A DNA stretch of 64,000 nucleotides from Photorhabdus heterorhabditis (lineage in GTDB: Bacteria > Pseudomonadota > Gammaproteobacteria > Enterobacterales > Enterobacteriaceae). Both the position numbers and the translations under genes were made by a program. Each line of letters begins with the position of its first letter. Positions within the stretch are counted from its first letter, which is position 1. The notes beneath the pieces are model-generated. The model was not told where the DNA came from and made no database searches. It worked only from the letters and a program-made list of their open reading frames with translations. This document shows, one piece after another, positions 19,018-28,216 of the stretch. The stretch lies in contig NZ_RCWA01000003.1 of NCBI RefSeq assembly GCF_018448905.1, forward strand, positions 1 through 64,000, written 5' to 3'.

Positions 19018-20256
19018 ATGAAAATGAAAAAGATAGTGGTCTTTTGGTTTGCTTTTACGCTAGTTAATTTTGCGCTGGCACTGCTAAGTTTGCAAGTGCG
19101 TGATGTCTGGAGCTTGTCGTCATTGGTGTGGTTTCCGGCGGGTTTGTTACAAGGTATTTTTTGTGCCAGGGCGCCCCGGTACTGGCCTGTCTGGTTAATA
19201 ACGGGGGCGTTGATTTCTCTGACCGCGAGCCAATGGTATGGCAGACCAGTAAATGTATCGTTGATATTTGCTTGCATCAATGTCGTGATGTTGGCAGTGA
19301 CGGGGCTAATCTGGCAATTTTTTTACGGTGTAATGTGGGCGCCAAAACGAGCAAGGGATATCTTTAATCTGACAGTGCTTTGCTCATTAAGCGGAATTAT
19401 TGAGCGATTTGTTGCGAAGTTAGTACTTTATTTATTGGACTACCCTACCGATATATCCATTTCATTATCAATTGCCGTAGGCTCTGTGTTGAGTTATCTG
19501 CCGTTTACGTTTTTTGTCATTTCTTGTATCACCTACGAAAAGAGTCGGGCTGGAGATAAGAGAGTCTATGGTTTATGGCTAGTGGCTTTGTTAGTCATGG
19601 CAGCGTTGTTTACCAGCCCGTCACCTGAAACCGGGAAAATACAGTGGCAAGGAGTAGCGCTCATGTTTTCCTTCAGTTTGCCGATGCTACTAGCGTTAAG
19701 TGGTGATTTATTGGTATTAGGCAGCTTCTTATCTTTATGTACGCTGGGGATTGTGAGTGCAACCATTTTTGGTTTTGGGCCATTTTCATCTCCATCAATG
19801 AACCTTCAACAGAATGTACAAATGGCGGCATGGTACAGTACCGCGTTTACCTTGCCTGCGTTACTATGCTGTGGCTGTTTATATAACGCAATCAATGCAT
19901 TGCATCGTTGTAAAGCGCGTTTTTTGTTAATGAAGATGATGCTGGAACAAGAACAGATTAACTGTTTTCGATTAAGTGCCGATGGACATCTGTATTGGCA
20001 CCATGATTCGGTTTGGATGCGGTGTGGAAAAGCTCCTGTCTACTGGTCACAGTTGATGGCCTGGGTGCATAAAGAAGATAGACAGAAAATTGAACAGCTT
20101 AAGAGTTCAGTTTCTTTGATGCCACAGATGTTAAAAGTGCGGATTGCTGATGGCAAAGGTGAATTTAACCAAGTCATTATCGCCTTGATTGTTCATGTGG
20201 GGGAAAATGCCGGTTTTATTGAAGGAACTATGCGTGAAATAGCAGATAGAAAATAA
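19018..20256 (+). CDS. MASE1-domain membrane sensor with PAS-like C-terminus, no output domain
   Basis: The 412-residue protein has about eight hydrophobic membrane segments in residues 5-300, with the MASE1 pattern (SLVWFPAGLLQGIF, WPVWLITGALISL, FEVLCSLSG-like region). A C-terminal soluble part, about 305-412, has PAS-like features (FRLSADGHLYWHHDSVW, WVHKEDRQKIEQL, GFIEGTMREI). MASE1 normally sits in front of kinase or GGDEF domains; here none is present. I choose ATG 19018 (GGAATGAG upstream) over GTG 18997. It precedes an EvgA/EvgS-like pair by 16 bases, so it may be a membrane sensory partner of that system (inference). Confidence 0.75.
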   Translation: MKMKKIVVFWFAFTLVNFALALLSLQVRDVWSLSSLVWFPAGLLQGIFCARAPRYWPVWLITGALISLTASQWYGRPVNVSLIFACINVVMLAVTGLIWQFFYGVMWAPKRARDIFNLTVLCSLSGIIERFVAKLVLYLLDYPTDISISLSIAVGSVLSYLPFTFFVISCITYEKSRAGDKRVYGLWLVALLVMAALFTSPSPETGKIQWQGVALMFSFSLPMLLALSGDLLVLGSFLSLCTLGIVSATIFGFGPFSSPSMNLQQNVQMAAWYSTAFTLPALLCCGCLYNAINALHRCKARFLLMKMMLEQEQINCFRLSADGHLYWHHDSVWMRCGKAPVYWSQLMAWVHKEDRQKIEQLKSSVSLMPQMLKVRIADGKGEFNQVIIALIVHVGENAGFIEGTMREIADRK

Positions 20257-20272
20257 TATGGAGAAATAACCT

Positions 20273-20899
20273 ATGTCAAGACGAGTTATTATTGCTGACG
20301 ATCATCCGGTATTTCTATTAGGACTGCGTACAGTATTGGCAACATTACCCGAGAATTATCAGGTTGTGGGGGAAGCGCATGATGTCTCGGCACTTTTCTC
20401 TCTGCTGGCGGAAAAAGAGGTGGATATGCTGATTACGGATTTCAATATGCCAGGTGATAACCAGATAGATGGCTTGAGGATGATTAGTCGGATACGTGAG
20501 CAGTATCCGAGCTTGCCGATTGTGGTGATCACGATGATTAGTGACCGAAAGATAATTGCGTCGTTGATTGATTACAAAGTGAAAGCGATTTTAAATAAAA
20601 ATAGTCTATCTCACGAGCTAGTGAAAGGGTTGTACAGCACAACGGGACGTGATGAGCCTTATTTAAGTGAGCAATTTCTCGAATCTCCGGGTGAGGAAGT
20701 TGTAAAAGCACTCACCGGCAAAGAGCTAGAAGTGATGAAATTATTGGGCCAGGGGTTGAGTGTGAATGATATCGCTGCGCGTTTGTACCGTACTAAACAG
20801 ACGATCAGCGCACAAAAAATCAGCGCAATGAAAAAGCTGGGATTAGACAATGAAGCTGCTCTTTATAATTATTTGCATCAGGTTGGATTGGGATTGTAA
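20273..20899 (+). CDS. LuxR/FixJ-family response regulator, EvgA/BvgA-like
   Basis: The 208-residue protein has a receiver domain with acidic residues D9 and D10, phospho-acceptor Asp56 in LITDFNMPG, and the conserved Lys in VKAILNKNS. A C-terminal helix-turn-helix of LuxR type follows: LTGKELEVMKLLGQGLSVNDIAARLYRTKQTIS. The pairing with the EvgS-like kinase three bases downstream is that of EvgA-EvgS or BvgA-BvgS. Targets are not evident; the neighbouring T6SS operon is a candidate. AGGAGAAA-like GGAGAAA precedes the ATG. Confidence 0.9.
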   Translation: MSRRVIIADDHPVFLLGLRTVLATLPENYQVVGEAHDVSALFSLLAEKEVDMLITDFNMPGDNQIDGLRMISRIREQYPSLPIVVITMISDRKIIASLIDYKVKAILNKNSLSHELVKGLYSTTGRDEPYLSEQFLESPGEEVVKALTGKELEVMKLLGQGLSVNDIAARLYRTKQTISAQKISAMKKLGLDNEAALYNYLHQVGLGL

Positions 20900-20902
20900 C
20901 AA

Positions 20903-23900
20903 ATGAAAGGCTGGTGGAACGGACCTCGATGGGTAGCTATATTGTTACTTTTGTTGCCATTATCTGGCCGGAGTCTCAATCTGTTTGAATACCATAATGC
21001 GCAAGATCTGCCTTCAGGTGGACTGCCGGTGGAATTTTATTCGAACGTCGTCACTCAGGAGTTTGTTCCATTACCTGTCAAAGAACCCGAAATTCTGGCG
21101 CCGCATTTCCCAACCCTAAAAGTCGGCATTCTTTGTTGTATTGGGGCTCCATTGGTGATCCATCGTTGGGATGGCAAGCTGGAAGGGATTTATGCTGATT
21201 ATCTTCGCCTGATTGAAACGGTGTTGAAAAGGCCGGTGGAGGTACGTCTGTTTGGTAACTGGGCATCCGCCTATGAAGCATTGCAGCGTGGAGATATTCA
21301 GCTGTTATCGCATTCTGCCTCATCACAGTCGGGAAATAGGAACGATGATACTTACCCGATTCTGGTGCAGCCGCTCGCCCTGATTGTGCGTAAAGAACAA
21401 GTGAAGATGCCATTTGACAAAATGAATATTATGGCAGCACCTGGCAGTAACCCGAATGTCGTTAAGCAATTGAGCAAATACTACCGCAGCGTTTCAGTGG
21501 CGCAAAATCAACAGGAAGCAATTCAGGCGGTGGTAGATGGTCAAGTGGATGCTTATCTGGATGGTCAAAGCCAGATTGCCTATTTGCTGGCTTTTCGTCC
21601 GTTTGCTGGGCTAACCTACCGTCGGGATCTTTCTCAGGGAGAACGGTACGATTTTCTTGGTCACAATGGTGATGATATGGTTGAAACGATCAATCTCATC
21701 CTGACCGCCATTCCCCATGAGATAAGAAATAAGGTTTATCAACGTTGGATTTCTGGATTAGCGCTGGGAAGTAATAACGACACCTCGATCTTTTCACCAC
21801 AAGAAAAAGCCTGGATTAAAAAAAATCCTGTTATTAATGTCGCAATCAGTCGTACTGCACCGCCTTATTCATTCTTAGATAAAAATGGTGAAATTACGGG
21901 GTTAGATGTCGATATTTTACATCTGATAGGAGAGAAAAGTGGCATCACCTTTAATTTTATTCCGGCTGATGGTGCTGTGGGGGTCAAAAAGCTGTTAAAA
22001 AACGGCGAAGCTCAAATGACTTCTTTGGTCAATACACCAGAGCGGACCCGATGGCTCTCTTTCAGCCATCCTTATGGCACGGTGGAATGGGTAATGATTA
22101 CCCGCAATGAGCGTAATGCGCCTTATGAGTTTGATCAGCTTAAGCACCACCGGGTCGCTGTTCAGCGCGATCATGCGCTATTGTCAGTATTGAAACAATA
22201 CCCAGAGATTTCCGTCGTGGAAGTTGACAATGTGACGAAAGGCATTGATATGGTACTGGCTGGGGCAGCGGATGCAACCTTTGATAGCTTGATTAGTGCT
22301 GATTATCTACAGGCAAGCCACTATGGTTCTAATATTTCTATTCAATTCTTTAGGGATTCCTTACAACCAGAACAGTACGCCATCCTACCTTCCTATCCTA
22401 AACTAGTTAGCATATTGAATAAAAGCATTGATGCACTACCGCCAAATGAGCTGCGTGTATTGCGCTTAAAATGGTTATCTATGGCGAATGTAACGCCCTA
22501 TGATGACAATAAAATCTCTCCTTGGGTGAAATTGTGGGGAGGGGCGTTATTTGTGATTGCATTGAGTTCAGCCTTTTGGGGGAGCTATCTTGCACACCAA
22601 ATCAGACGCCGGAAAAAGGCTGAAAATAACTTACAGAATTTGCTGGCATACTGGGAAACGTTATTCAATAACATCCCTACGCCTATGTTTGTCTGTGATC
22701 CAACGATGTGCATTACGGCGGCGAACCTCTATTTCAGACGCGAAATGAGCCTGATTGAGTCTGATGTGATTGGTCGCAGCCTTTTTTCTCTCTGTTTTTT
22801 AGATCCTGATGATGAGCAAGAGATCAGTATGATTTTCTTACGTTGTCTGGAGGGGGAACTGGCACATTTTTCTGACCGCAGTATTGTGGCACGAGGCAGA
22901 GACAAACATGTTTATTTATGGCTTGAAAGTTACCGAAATACTGAAGGCATTGTTCAGGGGATCATTGGTGGTTGGTTTGATGTCACTGAGCGTAAATTGC
23001 TAGCGCAAGAGTTGCGTCAGGAGCGCGATAAAGCTGAACTTGCCAGTTTGGAAAAATCAGATTTTCTGGCACACATGAGCCATGAGATCCGTACCCCTTT
23101 ACAAGCGATTATCGGTATTCTCGATTTGGAAGTAAAACAGCAAACTCAACCATCCGCACCGTTGCATATCGCATGGCATGCCGCTATGTCCTTACAGGGA
23201 ATCATCGGTGATGTGCTGGATTTTTCCAAGATAGAAGCTGGGCGCATGGTGCTGAATTTGAAGCCAGAATCATTGCAGGATGTTTTGGAAAGTTGTGCAG
23301 CGACGTTTAGCCATCGAGCAAAGGAGAAGGGGCTGTATTTCACCCGGCAGTTCGATTTGCCATCTGAATATTATCATCTGCTGGATGCTACACGTGTCAC
23401 CCAGATAGTTAATAACCTGTTGGGCAACGCGATTAAATTTACTGAACAGGGCGGTGTGCGGATCAGCACTCGCTATCAGCATATTCCAGACAGTAATCGA
23501 GATGAAATTACGCTGGTGGTTGCAGATACGGGTTGCGGTATCCCGGAAATCCTGTATGAGGCGGTTTTACTACCCTACGTACAGGTGACGCAAAATAATG
23601 GCGGTAAAACCGGTACTGGGTTGGGATTACCTATCTCTGTACAGTTAGTTGAATTAATGGGAGGGAGCCTAAAAATCACTGGTGTGCCTGGTGGTGGCGC
23701 ACAGGTAACCGCGGTATTACCGCTTATGCGCAGTACGATTGAAAAGGAGATTGCGAGTGAAAGAACTGAAAATATTGGCATAGAGATTAATGAACCACTG
23801 AATATCCTGGTGGTTGATGACTTACCTGCCAATTTACAGGTGCTATCATTACAGTTAGCGCCATCGGGCCATCGTGTTTTATTGGCTGAAAGCGGTGAAC

Positions 23901-24508
23901 AGGCCATGAACCTAATGGAAGATGGGTATTTCGACATTGTGCTGACGGATTGCCAGATGCCGGTGATGAATGGTTACGAGCTGACCCAGTTACTGAGAAA
24001 ACATGAACGGCTGCGGCAATTACCGCCATTCATTATTCTGGGGTGTACCGCGAATGCGTTTTCTACCGAGCAGGCCCGCTGCCTGGAGGCGGGAATGGAT
24101 GGTGTATTGATTAAGCCGCTGGTGCAAAGCAAGTTACTGGCAGAAATTACTCGTTATTACCGACAAGTCAATGATGAGGCAGCGCTCCAGTTTGATGAGA
24201 TTCAAACGTTGGCTCAACAAGACATAGTTGTAGAACGTCAATTACTCAGTGCGATACAGAAAGGGATGTTGGAAGATATTGCAGAGCTGAGGCAACAGGA
24301 AAATCAACAACGCCATGAGAAAGTTGCGCATCATGCACATCGTATGAAAGGTGCTTTTGCTTTGATGCGATATCAGCAGGGAATACGTGTCTGTCTGCGT
24401 ATAGAAAAAGGCGAATGTTATGATGAGAAAACAATTGCCGTTTTGTTGACTCGTGCGGAATATTTCCAACGGCAGATCGAGCAGCGATTGGAAATAAAGC
24501 TAAATTAA
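20903..24508 (+). CDS. Unorthodox hybrid histidine kinase, EvgS/BvgS-like
   Basis: The 1201-residue kinase has an N-terminal signal/membrane segment (about 6-24), two periplasmic SBP-type (Venus flytrap) domains (about 70-295 and 305-535), a membrane helix (about 545-567), a PAS domain (about 585-705), HisKA with His727 in HMSHEIRTPLQAI, HATPase motifs NAIKFTEQGG, DTGCGIPE and TGTGLGLPIS, a receiver with Asp near 1015 in LTDCQMPVMNGYEL, and an HPt domain with His1146 in HRMKG. The phosphorelay is therefore complete. It lies three bases after the response regulator. Ligand unknown. Confidence 0.92.
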   Translation: MKGWWNGPRWVAILLLLLPLSGRSLNLFEYHNAQDLPSGGLPVEFYSNVVTQEFVPLPVKEPEILAPHFPTLKVGILCCIGAPLVIHRWDGKLEGIYADYLRLIETVLKRPVEVRLFGNWASAYEALQRGDIQLLSHSASSQSGNRNDDTYPILVQPLALIVRKEQVKMPFDKMNIMAAPGSNPNVVKQLSKYYRSVSVAQNQQEAIQAVVDGQVDAYLDGQSQIAYLLAFRPFAGLTYRRDLSQGERYDFLGHNGDDMVETINLILTAIPHEIRNKVYQRWISGLALGSNNDTSIFSPQEKAWIKKNPVINVAISRTAPPYSFLDKNGEITGLDVDILHLIGEKSGITFNFIPADGAVGVKKLLKNGEAQMTSLVNTPERTRWLSFSHPYGTVEWVMITRNERNAPYEFDQLKHHRVAVQRDHALLSVLKQYPEISVVEVDNVTKGIDMVLAGAADATFDSLISADYLQASHYGSNISIQFFRDSLQPEQYAILPSYPKLVSILNKSIDALPPNELRVLRLKWLSMANVTPYDDNKISPWVKLWGGALFVIALSSAFWGSYLAHQIRRRKKAENNLQNLLAYWETLFNNIPTPMFVCDPTMCITAANLYFRREMSLIESDVIGRSLFSLCFLDPDDEQEISMIFLRCLEGELAHFSDRSIVARGRDKHVYLWLESYRNTEGIVQGIIGGWFDVTERKLLAQELRQERDKAELASLEKSDFLAHMSHEIRTPLQAIIGILDLEVKQQTQPSAPLHIAWHAAMSLQGIIGDVLDFSKIEAGRMVLNLKPESLQDVLESCAATFSHRAKEKGLYFTRQFDLPSEYYHLLDATRVTQIVNNLLGNAIKFTEQGGVRISTRYQHIPDSNRDEITLVVADTGCGIPEILYEAVLLPYVQVTQNNGGKTGTGLGLPISVQLVELMGGSLKITGVPGGGAQVTAVLPLMRSTIEKEIASERTENIGIEINEPLNILVVDDLPANLQVLSLQLAPSGHRVLLAESGEQAMNLMEDGYFDIVLTDCQMPVMNGYELTQLLRKHERLRQLPPFIILGCTANAFSTEQARCLEAGMDGVLIKPLVQSKLLAEITRYYRQVNDEAALQFDEIQTLAQQDIVVERQLLSAIQKGMLEDIAELRQQENQQRHEKVAHHAHRMKGAFALMRYQQGIRVCLRIEKGECYDEKTIAVLLTRAEYFQRQIEQRLEIKLN

Positions 24509-24542
24509 TTTCCTCTCAGTCTGTCTGGCCTTTCGTTAAAAG

Positions 24543-24562
24543 CAATAAAAATGATTTTATTG
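24543..24562 (+). terminator. AT-rich hairpin after the EvgS-like gene
   Basis: CAATAAAA (24543-24550) and TTTTATTG (24555-24562) pair perfectly around ATGA. It lies 34 bases behind the kinase stop. The stem is AT-only and the following T-run is short, so termination here is plausible but weakly supported. Confidence 0.4.
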
Positions 24563-24653
24563 TTGTCGAAGCGATATGCGAGGCAGAGCATCACGGTCTT
24601 CAATGCGTTTTGTTCAACCCAGAATCGAAGCTCAACAAGCCCCTGATAAATCC

Positions 24654-24685
24654 TTAATCTAGTCTAGTTAACTTGACTAGATTAA
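24654..24685 (+). promoter_or_regulatory. 32-bp palindromic operator in front of the toxin-antitoxin genes
   Basis: The two outer arms TTAATCTAGTC (24654-24664) and GACTAGATTAA (24675-24685) are perfect inverted repeats around a core containing AGTTAACT; only the T/T pair at 24665/24674 breaks symmetry. It ends 44 bases before the antitoxin start. Phd/YefM-type antitoxins bind such palindromes to repress their own operon, so this is the probable autoregulatory site. Confidence 0.7.
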
Positions 24686-24729
24686 TAAAGACAAATAAAC
24701 TTAAAGTGTGTACATCAAGAGGTGATGTT

Positions 24730-24975
24730 ATGGAAAAGGTTAACATCTACGATGCGAAAACCAACCTGTCTAGAATTGTTCAGGAAGTTGCTCGCACTGG
24801 AGAGCCAGTCGTGATTGCTAAGAATGGTCATGCACTGGTTAAAGTCGTCGCATACAGAGAAGAGAAGCCTAAGCGAAAATTAGGTTTTCTCAAAGGTAAA
24901 GGCAGTGTTCCCGCCAATTTTGACGATATGAACAGCGCCGAAATTGTTGATATATTCGAAGGAAAATACACTTAA
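24730..24975 (+). CDS. Phd/YefM-family antitoxin
   Basis: The 81-residue protein shows the Phd/YefM fold: YDAKTNLSRIVQEVARTGEPVVIAKNGHALVKVVAY, followed by a C-terminal GFLKGKGSVPANFDDMNSAEIVDIFEGKYT that resembles the toxin-binding tail of this class. The frame is open further upstream, but ATG 24730 has GAGGTG about five bases before it and begins exactly at the conserved N-terminus. It overlaps the PIN toxin start by one base. It probably neutralises the toxin and represses the operon from the palindrome upstream. Confidence 0.9.
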   Translation: MEKVNIYDAKTNLSRIVQEVARTGEPVVIAKNGHALVKVVAYREEKPKRKLGFLKGKGSVPANFDDMNSAEIVDIFEGKYT

Positions 24976-25376
24976 TGGAATTACTGTTAGATACCAACAT
25001 CTTGCTGTTTATGGCATATGAACCAGAAAAACTGAAAACTGATATTGTTGATCTTCTGGAAGATACCAGTAAAACGCTTTGTTTTAGTGCGGCGTCTATA
25101 TGGGAGGTCGTCATTAAAAGCAATCTGAATAAGCCTAATTTTTCTGTAGATCCTGAACAGTTCAGGGATGGACTGTTTGAAGCTGGTTTGATTGAAATAC
25201 CCATCAAAAGCGAGCATATGCTCGTTGTGTGCGATTTACCGGAAAAGCTACATAAAGACCCGTTTGACCGGTTAATTATCGCTCAGGCGAAATACAATAA
25301 GATCCCACTAATCACTAGTGATAGCAAACTGATAGATTTTGTCAGTGATTATATTACTGTAATCCCTAATAGATAG
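24975..25376 (+). CDS. PIN-domain ribonuclease toxin (VapC type)
   Basis: The 133-residue protein begins LLLDTNILLFMA with the first PIN acidic residue, has SAASIWEVVIKSNLNK with the conserved Glu, and DPFDRLIIAQAKYNKIPLITSDSKL with the remaining acidic residues. VapC-like PIN toxins cleave RNA. The start ATG overlaps the antitoxin stop by one base. The Phd antitoxin plus PIN toxin pairing is a known type II arrangement. All four acidic positions appear present, so the toxin is probably active. Confidence 0.9.
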   Translation: MELLLDTNILLFMAYEPEKLKTDIVDLLEDTSKTLCFSAASIWEVVIKSNLNKPNFSVDPEQFRDGLFEAGLIEIPIKSEHMLVVCDLPEKLHKDPFDRLIIAQAKYNKIPLITSDSKLIDFVSDYITVIPNR

Positions 25377-25403
25377 CCAAAATGAGTAGGTAATTTGGCT
25401 ATC
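25372..25403 (+). terminator. Hairpin at the end of the toxin gene
   Basis: GATAGCCAAA (25372-25381) and TTTGGCTATC (25394-25403) form a perfect 10-bp stem with a 12-base loop. The stem includes the toxin stop codon. No T-run follows, so it may stabilise the mRNA end rather than terminate by itself. Confidence 0.5.
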
Positions 25404-25613
25404 GTAAGCTAATAGTTTAAGTACCGGTATTTTATCCTCTCCATCTTCTATTTCTGCACGTATTATCTAAAAGCAATTTCTTCTGAAATATATTACATCA
25501 CTTTATTACTCCTATTGGTGAGTTTTCAGGGCATTTTAGCCTTCAAATCACGACCTTCTTGCAACCAACTTACCTTGTATCCTGTTTACGCTATACTTCA
25601 TAAAAATAGATTG

Positions 25614-25632
25614 CATGCGATCTATTCGTATG
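25614..25632 (+). promoter_or_regulatory. Operator A (putative MarR site) before the MFS gene
   Basis: CATGCGATCTATTCGTATG is an imperfect palindrome, CATGCGA-N5-TCGTATG. It matches 15 of 19 positions of the consensus CATGCGATTAGTTCGCATG built by eye from three sites in this island. A possible -10 box, TATACT at 25592-25597, lies about 17 bases upstream, so a bound repressor would sit just downstream of the start point. The -35 is weak. The rest of the 335-base gap before the MFS gene shows no gene. Confidence 0.65.
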
Positions 25633-25712
25633 ACACCATTATGGTCATTATAGCTCCTTGAGCTGAAACAAAGATGACATCTGATTAACCAAACCGAGTC
25701 ATGGAGTTTAAA

Positions 25713-27272
25713 ATGAACGTTTCACAGCAGATACCAGCTCCTGATAATTATAGTGAGGAGAGAAACCGGTATTCAGTATTACTTCCTTTATGTGCTGCGG
25801 GAATCATCATCCCTATCGTATTTACAGGGCCTGCAATTGCTACGCCTATGATTGCTCTCGAACTTGGTGGTTCTTCGATTGAGTTGGGCGGGATTGTTAA
25901 CGCTTATAACGTTGCTTTTGGTAGTTGTGTGATGGCTGGTGGAACATTGGCTGATCGGTTTGGTCGTAAGCGTTGTTTTTTAAGTGGATTAATCCTGTTT
26001 TTTATCACGTCACTTCTCATTGGTTTCGCTCCCGATATTACTTCACTCAACATACTTCGAGGCATAGAAGGAATCGCCGGCGCGTTGACCCTGACAAGTT
26101 CATCAGCGCTTATCGCGCAAGAATTCGATGAACATTTACGATTGCGCGCGTTTAGTTTCCTTGGTACCTCTTTTGGCATTGGATTAGCATTCGGCCCTAT
26201 GCTTGTGGGGATGATGATAGCTAATTTCGGTTGGAGATCGCTTTTTTTCTTTATCGCGCTGGTATCACTAATTGTCCTTTTGTTCAGCGCCAAAAAGGTA
26301 AATGAATCAAAAGATCCCGACGCGAAAAATATAGATTGGCCGGGCATCATTCTTTTTACACTTGCCTTGAGTACATTAACGCTGGGAATTGTTTTTGCAC
26401 CAGAAAGAGGATGGACTGATATTTATATTATTGGATTATTTCTTGCGAGTGCTTTGTTTTTAGTTATTTTTGTTATAGCGGAAGTTAAGTCTCGCTATGC
26501 AATGCTTGATTTAAGCCTATTCCGCTATCCGCGATTTATTGGCGTGCAATTATTGCCCATTTCAACCGGATTCTGTTTTGTCGCATTATTAGTTTCTCTA
26601 CCAATCTGGTTTATCGGTATTCAAGGTTTTGATGAGGGGCGAGTAGGTCTTGCAATCCTTCCACTGACAGCGCCGATGCTGGTTGTCCCTTTCATTGCTG
26701 GATATCTCTCGAAATATGTCTCACCTGGGCTGATTTGTAGTGTTGGGTTGTTGGTTGCTGCTGTTGGCGGGTGCTGGTTAGCTTTCAGCCTCCAAGTTAA
26801 CGGAGAGATAAATTCTTTAGTTGGTCCTTTGTTAATGATCGGTATTGGTAGTGGATTGCCGTGGGGACTCATGGATGGTTTATCGATGAGTGTCGTTCCT
26901 AAAGAACGCGCAGGCATGGCAGCAGGCATATTTACAACGATGCGCGTGTCTGGAGAAGCTTTAGCTATCGCTATCATTGGTGCTTTGCTGGCAGCTCAAA
27001 CATCAGCCATTCTGGTTTCCTCCAAAGCAGATCATGCTTTTTCAAATATCGTCTCCAGTGAGTGGGGAGGAAAGATCGCGAGTGGTCAAATGTCATCCAT
27101 ACTTGAATCGGTTGCTGATGCAGATAGGACAAGTTTAGGCCACTGGCTTGCAACAATATATCAAAGCTCATTTGGTTCAATTCTACTGATAATAGCCGCA
27201 TTAACAGCGTTGAGTGCGTTAGCTTGTGCATTATTGCTACGACGTGAAAAACAAAACGCCATTCGTAATTAA
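25713..27272 (+). CDS. MFS drug/metabolite exporter, DHA2 (14-TM) family
   Basis: The 519-residue protein has about 14 hydrophobic helices and the MFS motif A GGTLADRFGRKRCFL between helices 2 and 3, followed by IEGIAGALTLTSSSALIA typical of QacA/EmrB-type antiporters. It lies in the inner membrane and probably exports a product or toxic intermediate of the island. ATG 25713 has GGAG six bases upstream; ATG 25701 is less likely. It is the first gene of a co-directional set with the SDR (25 bases later) and the OYE gene. Operator A lies in front. Confidence 0.9.
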   Translation: MNVSQQIPAPDNYSEERNRYSVLLPLCAAGIIIPIVFTGPAIATPMIALELGGSSIELGGIVNAYNVAFGSCVMAGGTLADRFGRKRCFLSGLILFFITSLLIGFAPDITSLNILRGIEGIAGALTLTSSSALIAQEFDEHLRLRAFSFLGTSFGIGLAFGPMLVGMMIANFGWRSLFFFIALVSLIVLLFSAKKVNESKDPDAKNIDWPGIILFTLALSTLTLGIVFAPERGWTDIYIIGLFLASALFLVIFVIAEVKSRYAMLDLSLFRYPRFIGVQLLPISTGFCFVALLVSLPIWFIGIQGFDEGRVGLAILPLTAPMLVVPFIAGYLSKYVSPGLICSVGLLVAAVGGCWLAFSLQVNGEINSLVGPLLMIGIGSGLPWGLMDGLSMSVVPKERAGMAAGIFTTMRVSGEALAIAIIGALLAAQTSAILVSSKADHAFSNIVSSEWGGKIASGQMSSILESVADADRTSLGHWLATIYQSSFGSILLIIAALTALSALACALLLRREKQNAIRN

Positions 27273-27297
27273 TTGACTTGCAAAAGCGAGGTATCTG

Positions 27298-28101
27298 ATG
27301 GATTTGCAGCTGACAGGAAAACGAGCTTTGGTAACAGGAAGCAATAGTGGGATTGGTAGAGCGATAGCGATTTCCTTGGCAAATGAAGGCGTACAGGTTG
27401 TTGTACATGGACGAAGGAAAAAGGAAACTGAAGAAGTCATGCAGGAAATACTTGATCATGGTGGGCAAGCACATATGGTTATCGGCGATCTGACCAATGA
27501 TGATCAAGCTCAAGATGTTGTCCGGTCGGCTCAAATTGCCTCTAGCGGAATCGATATATTAGTGGCAAATGCGGGCGCTTTTCCGCCAACGCCAATCCTG
27601 GAAAGTACGGCTCAGGATTGGTTAAATCTTTACGATCAAAATGTGGGTTCTATTATTCGTTTGCTTCGTTTTATTGTTCCTTCAATGGTGGAAAATGGAT
27701 GGGGACGAGTGATTACTTTAGGGAGTATTGCCGCATCCCGTCCCTTTGCTTCTTTCGGTGCTTATGCGACAACAAAATCGGCCTGTGTGAGCCTTGCGGT
27801 CACCATTGCAAAAGAATTTGCGGGTACCGGTGTAACTGCCAATTGTATTAGTCCGGGTGATGTTATTACCCCAGCCGCAGAACAGCATTGGCGAACTGTA
27901 GCTAAACGTAATGATTGGGCTGATGAATGGGAAAAGATTGAATCTCATGTGGCTTCTAATATTTCACCGACTTTGGTGGGACGATTAGGGCGACCAGAAG
28001 AAATTGCTGATCTGGTGACTTTCCTGGCAAGTCCGAAATCTAATTATATTAATGGTTCTAATTTTAGGATCGACGGGGGTTTTCTAGCGAGTACGGCTTA
28101 A
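27298..28101 (+). CDS. SDR-family NAD(P)-dependent oxidoreductase
   Basis: The 267-residue protein is a classical short-chain dehydrogenase: TGSNSGIG nucleotide motif near residue 9, LVANAGAFPP, catalytic Ser in TLGSIAAS and YATTK (the YxxxK motif), and a C-terminal NYINGSNFRIDGGF. It reduces a carbonyl or oxidises an alcohol; the substrate cannot be read from sequence. Asn-Arg-rich GRRKKE after the second strand suggests NADP preference (inference). It follows the MFS gene by 25 bases. Confidence 0.9.
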   Translation: MDLQLTGKRALVTGSNSGIGRAIAISLANEGVQVVVHGRRKKETEEVMQEILDHGGQAHMVIGDLTNDDQAQDVVRSAQIASSGIDILVANAGAFPPTPILESTAQDWLNLYDQNVGSIIRLLRFIVPSMVENGWGRVITLGSIAASRPFASFGAYATTKSACVSLAVTIAKEFAGTGVTANCISPGDVITPAAEQHWRTVAKRNDWADEWEKIESHVASNISPTLVGRLGRPEEIADLVTFLASPKSNYINGSNFRIDGGFLASTA

Positions 28102-28108
28102 TTCGATA

Positions 28109-28194
28109 TATACTCAGTGGATTTCAAGATGGATCGCGACGGCAAGGGAGCGAATCCCCGGGAGCAAGAGGCAACTTGAAAGATAACGGGTATA
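28109..28194 (+). repeat. Dispersed repeat copy R1
   Basis: It starts TATACTCAGTGGATTTCAAG and ends CTTGAAAGATAACGGGTATA, with GATCGCGACGGCAAGGGAGC between. Six related copies occur in the window (28109, 29344, 44668, 45887, 51999, 54981), in both orientations. The ends are imperfect inverted repeats beginning TATACCC, like a miniature element without coding capacity. R1 fills most of the SDR-OYE gap. Confidence 0.75.
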
Positions 28195-28216
28195 GATAAA
28201 TAGCTAGAGGGATATT

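Noticed and set aside
24890-25217. Antisense open frames over the PIN toxin gene
   Set aside because: They are shadows of an evidently coding + strand pair and resemble no known protein.
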